A program made the position numbers and the translations under genes. From Prosthecobacter sp. (GTDB lineage Bacteria; Verrucomicrobiota; Verrucomicrobiia; Verrucomicrobiales; Verrucomicrobiaceae), in assembly GCF_034366625.1 (NCBI RefSeq), contig NZ_JAXMIH010000026.1, positions 47,005-111,004 on the forward strand: a stretch of DNA of 64,000 nucleotides, written 5' to 3'. Below the pieces are notes generated by a model that was given only the letters and a program-made list of their open reading frames with translations, was not told the DNA's origin and did no database searches. Shown piece by piece: positions 49,127-58,200 of this stretch (the stretch's first letter is position 1; every line of letters begins with the position of its first letter).

Positions 49127-49945
49127 ATGAATTTTCCTTCTGTCACTCTCACCTTGGGCATCGCCCTGATAATGTTGCTCATCTCCACTGTCGGCCAGGC
49201 ACAGTCTGGGGGTGAAACCATCATCAAACCGGCGGAGGCTGTGCCAAAGACGCCCGCAGAGGAACTCATGGAGAAGGGCGATGTCTTCGATCTCAAATTT
49301 CAGGCCAATCGTGCGCTCAACTATTATCTAAGGGCGGCACAACTGGAGCCGAAGAACGTGCCCCTGCTGCTGCGCATCGCTCGGCAATACCGTTATCTGA
49401 TGGCTGAGGCCAGGACGACTGAGGACCGGCTCAAGTTCGGTGCCACCGCCTTGGGCTATGGACAGCGTGCGGCGGCGCTCGCGTCACGCAGCTCCGAAGC
49501 GCAGCTTTCTCCCGCCATCACGTACGGGAAGATGCTGCCCTATCAGGGCAGCAAGGCGCAGGTGGAGGCCACGCCACACATCAAGGAGGCTGCTGACAAG
49601 GCGATCAAACTCGATCCACGCAATGACAACGCCTGGCATGTGCTGGGCCGCTGGCACCAGGTGCTTGCCGGCATTGGCACGCTCAAGCGTGCGCTGGGTG
49701 GACTCATCTACGGCAAGCTGCCAGTCACTACCAATGAAGCAGCAGTGGTGTGTTTTGAGCGTGCCATCGCGATCAATCCCCATCGGCTCCGCCATTACAT
49801 CGAACTGGGGCGCACCTACGCACAGATGGGTAAAAACGTCGAGGCACGCCTGTTCCTCGAAAAAGGGCTGGCGATGCCGGACAAGGAGTATGACGACCCT
49901 GAATTGAAGGCGAAAGGCAAAGAGGCGCTGGCGAAGATTCGCTGA
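49127..49945 (+). CDS. Secreted TPR-repeat protein
   Basis: The 272-residue protein has a signal peptide (MNFPSVTLTLGIALIMLLIS to GQAQ). The mature part contains TPR helices: AEELMEKGDVFDLKFQANRA, LNYYLRAAQLEPKNVPLLLR, DKAIKLDPRNDNAWHVLGRW, and FERAIAINPHRLRHYIELGR with YAQMGKNVEARLFLEKGLAM. The arrangement with a long insert is like the RMDN-type TPR group. It is likely a periplasmic protein-protein adaptor. It lies four bases after the amidase lipoprotein, suggesting that it helps place or regulate that enzyme. It converges with asnB across a 31-base gap. Confidence 0.8.
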   Translation: MNFPSVTLTLGIALIMLLISTVGQAQSGGETIIKPAEAVPKTPAEELMEKGDVFDLKFQANRALNYYLRAAQLEPKNVPLLLRIARQYRYLMAEARTTEDRLKFGATALGYGQRAAALASRSSEAQLSPAITYGKMLPYQGSKAQVEATPHIKEAADKAIKLDPRNDNAWHVLGRWHQVLAGIGTLKRALGGLIYGKLPVTTNEAAVVCFERAIAINPHRLRHYIELGRTYAQMGKNVEARLFLEKGLAMPDKEYDDPELKAKGKEALAKIR

Positions 49946-49976
49946 ACCAGCCGAAGCTAAAATGCTTGAGGGAGTG

Positions 49977-51959
49977 TCACACTTTTACGGCGGTGGCGAT
50001 GCTGCTCGACATGGGGATATCCGCCAGCGATCCATCGATGAAGGTGTGATGCCATAACTGGGTGGCGACGATGGCGGCGAGGCCCATTTCCACGGAGAGG
50101 CGAGGCAGGGAGCCGGGGCGCATTTGCCGGTAGGCTTTGCGCCAATGGCGCACGGCGGCGACATCGAAGTAGCCAGTGCGGCGCAGGGAGTCATCGCTCA
50201 ACAGCTCGCCGATATATTTCGGCTCGGGATCGATGTGGAAACTGTCCAGCGGGGCGCGGAAGATGACTTTGTGACGGCGGGCGATGGACGGCGGCAGCCA
50301 GCGCTCGGCGACGAGGCGCAGCAGGTGTTTGTCGCGGAAGCCGCGCAGTTTCCAGCGCGGATGGAGTCTGGCGGTGAAGTCGAATACGTCTTCATCCAGG
50401 AAGGGATAGCGCACCTCCACGGAGGAGTGCATGGCGACACGATCTCCCTTCGCTTGCAGCAGATGACCGGCCAGCGTGACCCTTGCTCCGACCCAGAGGC
50501 CGCGATTGAGCGGATGCCAGCGGCTGGCGCGTTCGAGATTGATGCCGAGTCCAGCCCAAGGACGTGCGTGCGCCAGCACCGCGCGCATCGGCTCGGCATA
50601 GAAGCGCAGTTTGGCGAGGCCGAGCACGCCGTAGGAATCAATCCACGCATTGGGACCGCCGACGCATTCTTCCACGCTGTGGCGGAATGCGGCCGGATAT
50701 TGCGGCACCTTGCTGAAACGCAGAAAGGCCCGGCGCACTTTGTCACTCAGCCGCATGCCGGGCATGACGTCGAGGATGCCGAGGATCTTGGCGATTTTAT
50801 ACCAGGGATAGCCGGCCAGCCATTCGTCGGCTCCTTCGCCGGTGAGCACCACTTTCTGGCCGTTGGCATGCACGCGCCGGGCGAGTTGCATCAAGGCAGC
50901 ACAGGAAGTGTCGATCACCGGTGCTTCGGCGGCCTGAATCAACTCCGGGTAAGTCGCCAGTGCGTCGCTGGCGCGGAATTCCTGCACGATGGGCGGCTTG
51001 GTGCCGATGTGCTTGGCGGAGAGATTGGCTGCGCTGAGTTCATCGAGCGCGGGATCATCCACGCGGATGGTGTAGGTGTTGATTGCCGGGCCTTTGAGCT
51101 TGCAGGCCATGGCCACGATCATGCTGGAGTCGAGACCGCCAGAGAGATAGGCGCCCACCGGCACATCGGCACGCAGACGCTTGTCCACAGCGTTGAGCAG
51201 CAACTGCTCGAACTCATCCACCAGCTTGCGCGGATCTGTTTCGAGGTTTTCGTCGCCACGATCCGGGAAATCCATTTCCCAGTAGGCGTGATCCTCAATG
51301 ACCGGTGCCGTACTGTTTCCGCCAGGCGTGATTTGCAGATAATGACCGGGAGACAGGAGGCGCACGTCTTCGAAACACGTCAACGGCCCCGGCATGGCGG
51401 CGAAGGTAAAAATTTGATCCAGGCCATGCAGGTCGGCTTTGGCCGTGACCATGCCGGAGGCGAGCAGGCCCTTGATTTCGGAGGCGAAGAGCAGCCAGTC
51501 GCCTTGTCGCGTCCAGTACAGCGGTGCGATGCCAAAGCGGTCGCGCCCTAACGTCAATTGCTGTCGGCGCACGTCATACAAGGCGATGGCAAACTGGCCG
51601 CGCAAGCGCGCGAACATGCCTTCCTGATGATCTTCCCACAGGTGGGGAATGATTTCCGTATCGCAGTGAGTGTGCAGACGATGTCCGCGTGCCGCCAGTT
51701 CCGCGCGTTTCTCAATGTGATCAAACAACTCGCCATTGAAAACCACGTACGCGCTCTGATCTTCATTCGTCATCGGCTGCTGGCCGTCCGCGAGACCGAC
51801 GATGCTGAGCCGCCGTGATGCCAGGGCAACGCCTGGGCGATTGAAAAATCCCTCTTCATCCGGGCCGCGATGAACCAAGGCCCTGGCCATGCGCTGGATG
51901 ATACCTTCGGGTACCATGCGCCGACCGCTCAAGTCTATCACGCCTGCGATGCCACACAT
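49977..51959 (-). CDS. asnB: Asparagine synthetase, glutamine-hydrolysing
   Basis: The 660-residue protein begins MCGIAGVIDLSGRRMV, so Cys2 is the glutaminase nucleophile. The class II amidotransferase domain continues with LVHRGPDEEG, RRLSIVGLADGQQPM and FNGELFDH (residues ~1-210). The synthetase domain (about 230-600) carries the PP-loop LSGGLDSSMIVAMAC near 266 and LTGEGADEWLAGYPWY, then HPLNRGLWVGARV and RYPFLDEDVFDF. It converts Asp (or another carboxylate), Gln and ATP into an amide. Many cluster-borne members amidate natural products instead. It lies divergent to the PKS, 253 bases from its start, so a role in the cluster is plausible but not proved. Confidence 0.88.
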   Translation of the reverse strand: MCGIAGVIDLSGRRMVPEGIIQRMARALVHRGPDEEGFFNRPGVALASRRLSIVGLADGQQPMTNEDQSAYVVFNGELFDHIEKRAELAARGHRLHTHCDTEIIPHLWEDHQEGMFARLRGQFAIALYDVRRQQLTLGRDRFGIAPLYWTRQGDWLLFASEIKGLLASGMVTAKADLHGLDQIFTFAAMPGPLTCFEDVRLLSPGHYLQITPGGNSTAPVIEDHAYWEMDFPDRGDENLETDPRKLVDEFEQLLLNAVDKRLRADVPVGAYLSGGLDSSMIVAMACKLKGPAINTYTIRVDDPALDELSAANLSAKHIGTKPPIVQEFRASDALATYPELIQAAEAPVIDTSCAALMQLARRVHANGQKVVLTGEGADEWLAGYPWYKIAKILGILDVMPGMRLSDKVRRAFLRFSKVPQYPAAFRHSVEECVGGPNAWIDSYGVLGLAKLRFYAEPMRAVLAHARPWAGLGINLERASRWHPLNRGLWVGARVTLAGHLLQAKGDRVAMHSSVEVRYPFLDEDVFDFTARLHPRWKLRGFRDKHLLRLVAERWLPPSIARRHKVIFRAPLDSFHIDPEPKYIGELLSDDSLRRTGYFDVAAVRHWRKAYRQMRPGSLPRLSVEMGLAAIVATQLWHHTFIDGSLADIPMSSSIATAVKV

Positions 51960-52113
51960 GAGCCGACACTGTGGATTCGGATCAGGCTCGTCAAGGAATC
52001 ACTGCTCCACAGCATGTCCCTTATCCCAAGACGCGGTTCAAACCTTACCTCAGCCGTGCAATGCATCAGGGAAACCCCCACTCCATTATGAAATTCAGCA
52101 TCGCCCGATGCCT

Positions 52114-52140
52114 AAATGAGGTGGGAACCTCATTTATTTT
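52114..52140 (+). promoter_or_regulatory. Hairpin with T-run in the PKS leader (candidate attenuator)
   Basis: AAATGAGGT pairs perfectly with ACCTCATTT around GGGA and is followed by ATTTT. It lies 73 bases upstream of the PKS start in the asnB-PKS divergent region. No gene on the plus strand needs a terminator there, so premature termination before the PKS is the likely function. Confidence 0.5.
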
Positions 52141-52212
52141 GAGAGTTTGTCACTCCGTCAAGGCCAAGGCACTCCGCATTTCCGAATAGCGTCGGTAGCA
52201 AACAAACACATT

Positions 52213-55200
52213 ATGGACACAAATCGTAACGAAGGTATTGCGATCATTGGGATTGGTTGCCGCTTTCCAGGAGGAGTGAATGATGCGGAGGCATTTTGGA
52301 AAATGCTTGTTGAGGGTCGTGACGCGGTGTCGGAGGTTCCGCCGGATCGCTGGAATGTGGAGCGGTTTTACGACACGGAACCGGGGCTGGTTGGAAAGAC
52401 CATCGCCAAGCGCGGTGGCTTTCTGGACAACATCGACCAGTTTGATCCGCAGTTCTTTGGCATCTCGCCGCGCGAGGCACCTTACATTGATCCGCAGCAA
52501 CGTCTGCTCCTCGAGACAGCGTGGGAGGCGATTGAGGATGCCGGCCTGGTTTTGGATCTCGACAAGGGGACAGACATCGGCGTGTTCGTCGGCATCTCGC
52601 ACAATGATTACCAAGGGCTGCAACACACGGCCACAGATCGTGCGGGCATCAGCGCCCACACGCCCACCGGCAGCGCACACAGCATCGCGGCCAACCGCAT
52701 TTCCTACTGCCTCAATCTGACGGGGCCGAGCCTCGCGCTGGACACCGCATGCTCATCCGCGCTGACGGCGGTGCATGTGGCTTGTGAGCACATCCTGGCT
52801 GGGCACTGTAAAACGGCGATGGCCGGTGGTGTGACGGTGATGATCACGCCGGATGGGTTCATTGGATTCTCTCAAGCCGGGATGTTGTCGCCCGATGGCA
52901 AATGTAAGGCGTTCGACGCTTCGGCCAATGGGTTTGTGCGCGGCGAAGGCGCAGGCATGGTGCTCATGAAAAAACTCTCCGATGCCATCGCTGACGGTGA
53001 TCCGATCCACGCGGTGATCATGGGGTCGGCCGTGAACCAGGACGGTCACACCAACGGCATCTCGCTTCCCAGTGGCGAAGCGCAGGCACGGCTGGTGCGC
53101 GAAGCGTGTGTGAATGCCGGGATTGATCCGCTGCAAATCGGCTATGTCGAGGCGCATGGCACCGGCACGGCGGTGGGTGACCCGATTGAAGCCCATGCCC
53201 TGGCCGACGCGCTCTGCAACGAACGCACCACGGAGACAGCGCTCATCATTGGCTCAGCGAAGACGAATCTCGGTCATTTGGAAACTGCCGCCGGTGTGGC
53301 CGGCTTGGTGAAGGCTGTCCTGGTGCTCAAACACAAACAGATTCCCGCCAGCCTTCATTTTGAGACACCCAATCCGCACATTGACTTCGACGCGCTAAAA
53401 CTGCGGGTTCCCACCACGTTGGAACCGTTTTCCGAGACGCCTGAGGGGCGCTTGGTCGGCATCAATTCCTTTGGTTTCGGCGGTGCCAATGCACATATCA
53501 TCCTCAAAGAACCACCGCTGCCGCCGCAGCGGGCGTTGCTGACCGAGCCCATGGACCGCGCATGGCCGTTGGTGCTCTCCGCGCGTTCCGAGGAGGCGCT
53601 ACGGGCCGCCGCGTGGCAGTTGAGCACCTGGCTGGATGATCATTCGAAGTTGAATGGCAGTTCGCCGTTGCTGCCGGACGTCACTTACATGCTCGGAGCT
53701 CGGCGCAATCACCACTCGCATCGTCTCGCGTTAACTACGCACTCGATGGCCGAGGCCGTGCAGGAACTCCATGCATTCTCCTCAGGACAGCCGGGACCAA
53801 AGCTGCGGACGGCCTTCACACCACGGCGCGAGCAAGCCGCACGCGTGGTCTTCGTCATGAGCGGCCAAGGTCCGCAGTGGTGGGGCATGGGACGTGAACT
53901 CATGCTGCATGAACCGGTGTTCCGGCGGATGATCGAGGCCTGTGACGCCGCCATGCGGCCCTGGGCGCGGTTTTCACTCCTGGAAGAATTCGCGCGTTCG
54001 GAAGCCGACTCGCAAATGCAGCGCACGGAGATCTCACAGCCGGCTATCTTTGCCATGCAGATGGCGCTCGCGGCGCTGTGGAAGTCATGGGGCGTGCAGC
54101 CCGCCGCTGTCGTGGGACACAGCGTGGGCGAAATCGCCGCTGCCTGCGTGGCGGGCATCCTCACGCTGGAAGAGGCGGCGAAGGTCATTGTGCATCGCGG
54201 ACGGTTCATGGATGACTTCGCACCGACGGGCGGAACCATGCTGGCGGTTGGGTTGAACTCGGAAGAAGCGCAGGCGGCCATCCTCCGGCATGATCGCACC
54301 GTGAGCATCGCCGCATTCAATGGGCCGCGTTCGCTGACGCTGTCAGGCTTGAAAACTTCACTGGAAGCCATCGCCGCTGAGTTGGAGTCGCAAGGAATCT
54401 TCGCGCGATTCCTGCAAGTGAGCCATCCCTTCCATCATGCGATGATGCAGCCCGCCGCGGATGCACTCAAAGATGTGCTGGGTGATCTCAAGCCGCAGGT
54501 CGGAGCCGTGCCGTTTTTCAGCACCGTCACAGGTCAGCAGTTGGAAGGCGAGGCATGCGATGCGGGTCATTGGTCGCTCGGTGTGCGACAGCCGGTGCAA
54601 TTCGCGTGCGCAATCACGGCTTTGGCCGATTTGAGCGCGGATGTGTGGCTGGAAATCGGCGCTCATCCCGCACTGGTGCGTTCGATTCAGGAATGCCATG
54701 CGGAGCATGGCACCAAGGCCGCCATTCTGGCCTCGGCACGCCGGGAACGCGAACACGAGTCGCTGCTGGAAACGGCCATGGACCTGCATCTGGCGGGTGT
54801 GGTGCTCGATTTCGCCGCCATGACGCCCTCTCGGCGTATTCTCTCGCTGCCAGCCTATGCCTGGGACAAGAGCCGCTGGTGGCATGAGTCCGCCGAACTG
54901 CGCGAGGGTCGTCTGGCACCAGGCGGGCGTGGCTTGCTTGATGTGCGGACATCGCGGGCCACGCCGACGTGGATCACCCGGCTTGATGGCCGACACATGG
55001 CCTTCCTGAAGGATCATCGTGTTGAGAACCTCATTGTCTTCCCTGCGGCAGGCTTCGTGGAGATGGTGCTCGAAGCCGGCGTGCAGTTGTTCGAAGGCCG
55101 GCCGTTTGTGGTGGAAGATTTTGAAATCCGCAAGCCGCTCATCGTGCCAGATCCGCCGTCCGGCTTGTTACTGGAACTGTCCTATGACCCTAACGAGCGT

Positions 55201-58200
55201 ACCTTTGGCATCCAGAGCCGTCTCGAAAACGCCTCGTCGTGGTCCGTGCATGTGGTGGGATCGATGCGCGGTGAACGCACCGAATCGGCCTTCACGGTTT
55301 CATCGTGGGAGACCACTCAGTCTGCCGATTTGAAGAGCGTGACGGTGGACGACTTCTATGGCCACATGAGCGACATGGGACTGCGCTACGGCGATGAGTT
55401 TCGTCCCATTCGTGAATTGTCAGCCGGAGCGGGCAAGTCAGCGGGCAGCATCTCGTTGTCGGACGCGATTGCGCATCGTGCCGGTGAATATCCGCTGCAT
55501 CCCGTGCTGTTTGATGGAGCACTCCAAATTTTTTCCGCCGGTGCGGCGACGGTGGAGGGGCGAACTGCGGGGCTGAGACTGCCCGTGCGTTTCGCCAGGA
55601 TCTTGTTTCTGCGTTCTCCCGGTGCATCGAGTCTCGTACGAGCCGGAGTGAAACAAGCCAACGACGAACTGGTCGAGGGAAACATCGATTTGTATGATGA
55701 GACAGGCAAACCCTGTGTCCGCATTGATGGCTTTCGGGCGATCAGTGTGGAGGGCGCACGCCGGACTGGCAGGACCGGAAAAGGTCGCGACCTCGTTTAT
55801 CACATCGCCTGGGAACGAACACCGGCGGCCGCCAAGCCCGTGCCGAAGGCTCCGCCGCCATTGGCACGCCTGCATGAGGCAGCGCGGCATGCGCTGGATA
55901 AAGCGTTGGACGCGCGAGGACGTGATGCGCTCCAGGCCGCCAGCTCAGCTGTAGATGACCTGACCGCGGCACAGGTGGCCCGCGCCTTGCGTGAGATGGG
56001 AGCGACTGGGTTCTTCACGGCAAAATCGCTCGGCGTGGCAGGGCCGATGCGGCCGGTGTTTGCGCAATTGATAGCCGACCTCGTTCAACGCAACATGCTG
56101 GTGAAGGAAGCGGACGGTTTTCGGCCGGCTCCGCTATTCATGTTGGATGCGGATGCCGTGTCTGAAGTGTTTCGCGCCACCGTTGCCATGCATCCCGGAC
56201 ATCTGCCGGACGCTTTGCTTGGTGAGGTCGCGAGCGCAGAACTCGGGCCCATTCTGCGTGGCGAAAAAGATGCCGTTAAAATGCTGTTCACCGGCGGTGG
56301 CGCTGAACTGCTGGATCAGTTTTACGGCGACGGTCTTTTCACCAGCCCGTGGCTTGCAGCCATCACCAGCGCAGTTGAGGCGGCCGCACGCCAGCTTCCT
56401 GAGGGACGCGGACTTCGAATCCTCGAGATCGGCGCCGGCACGGGCGGTCTGGCTTCACAGTTGCTGCCGCTGATCGAGCGCGGATTGCACATGTACGTTT
56501 TCACCGACGTCTCTGCGGCGTTTTTTCCTGGCGCGAAACAGAAACTGGCGGCCTTTCCAGAAGTCGAATACAAGATCTTCGATCTCGAAAAGCCGGGCAC
56601 GGAGCAGGAGTTCGAAGCCGGAACGTTCGACCTCATTCTTGGTGCCAATGTCGTGCATGCCGTGAGCGACGTGCGTGCCGCCTTGCACAACATCCACGAT
56701 CTCCTGGCACCTGGCGGGACTTTGTTGTTCGTGGATGTGGCCACGCCCCATTTGTGGTTGAATGCGGTCTTCGGTCTGACCAGCGGCTGGTGGCGCTTTT
56801 CGGATCGCGATCTACGGCCCGACCATCCTTTGCTCCATCGGCACCAGTGGGAGAAAGTGCTGCAGGAAGCCGGCTTCAGCGAGACCGCCTCGCTCCCCGG
56901 CCTCCTCCGTCCGAATGGCGGCGAAAGTCTGATCGGCCTCCTCGCACGGAAGGCGTGGACCGCACCTGCTGCGAGCGCGCCTGCTGTGACAGAGACGTCC
57001 GCGGAAAAATCGTGGATGGTGTTTGCCGACGACTCCGGTCTCGGTGAGCGGCTGGTGGCGCAGCTTCGTATCGCTGGCGTGCGGTGCCGCATGGCGAAGC
57101 GTGGCAACGGGTTTGTAGATGAGGGAGCGGACACTTACACGTTGCGTGCCGCAGCGCCCGAAGACTGGCGGCAGCTCCTGGAGGCATGCGTGGATGAAGC
57201 ACCGGAAAGGTTCGTCTTGCTGTGGAATCTGAACGAGTCCGCGCCAGGAACCAACGCTGACGCCGCCTTGCTGGGCACGGATGGTTTGTTCCATCTGACC
57301 CAGGCGCTCGAAGCTTTGAACCCGGCGGCGAAACGGCACATTGATCTGGTGACGCGCGGCGCACAGGCCGTTGGACGGCAGAACGTGGTGGCGGTGGCCC
57401 AAGGGGCTGCCATCGGCTTGATGCGCGTCGTTGCCAATGAGCATCCGAACTTCACCTGCCGCAGCATTGATCTGCCGCCCGCCGCATCGGTCGCAGATGA
57501 CGTGCTGCTTTGGAACGAGCTGCAGCAAAAAGATGCCGAACGCGAGATCGCCTTCCGTGGGGATGCTCGCTACGTTCGTCGCATCGGTCGTGGTTTGGAA
57601 CCGCGTGAGCAGTTGCTCGATCATGCTGTGCCGCTGCGGCTGGAATCCCGTGAACGCGGGCTGCTGGATGCGCTGCGTCTCACGCCCTTCGCGCTGCCGC
57701 CCTGCGGTGCAGGTGAAGTGATGATTGAGGTGAAGGCAGCGGGCATGAATTTTCGTGATGTGCTCAAGGCGCTGGCCCTCTATCCAGCGGAAACGGCGGA
57801 CGCGCGTATCTTTGGCGATGAGATCGCCGGCGTGGTCATGGCTGTCGGGAGCGGGGTCTCTCATGTGGCTCCTGGAGACCGGGTGTTTGGTCTCGCCGTG
57901 TTCGGCCTCGCCACTCATTCGCTCGCACGCGGCGGTGATGTGCGCGTCATTCCGGAAGGGCTGTCGTTTGAAGAGGCGGCGACATTGCCGGTGGTCTTCA
58001 TGACTTCATGGCATGCGCTGAAAACCGTGGCGCAGCTCAAGGCGAACGAGCGCATCCTCGTCCATGCGGGCGCCGGCGGTGTGGGCATGGCGGCGATCCA
58101 GATCGCGCATTACCTGGGAGCGGAGGTCATCGCCAGTGCTGGGAGCCCGGCCAAACGTGCGTTGCTGAAGACGCTGGGAGTGAAGCATGTCGTTGATTCA

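Noticed and set aside
50124..51551. Plus-strand frame of 475 codons
   Set aside because: Antisense to asnB, whose Cys2, PP-loop and other motifs are intact.
56812..57918. Minus-strand frame of 368 codons within the PKS
   Set aside because: Antisense to the MT-ER region of the PKS and without any domain feature.
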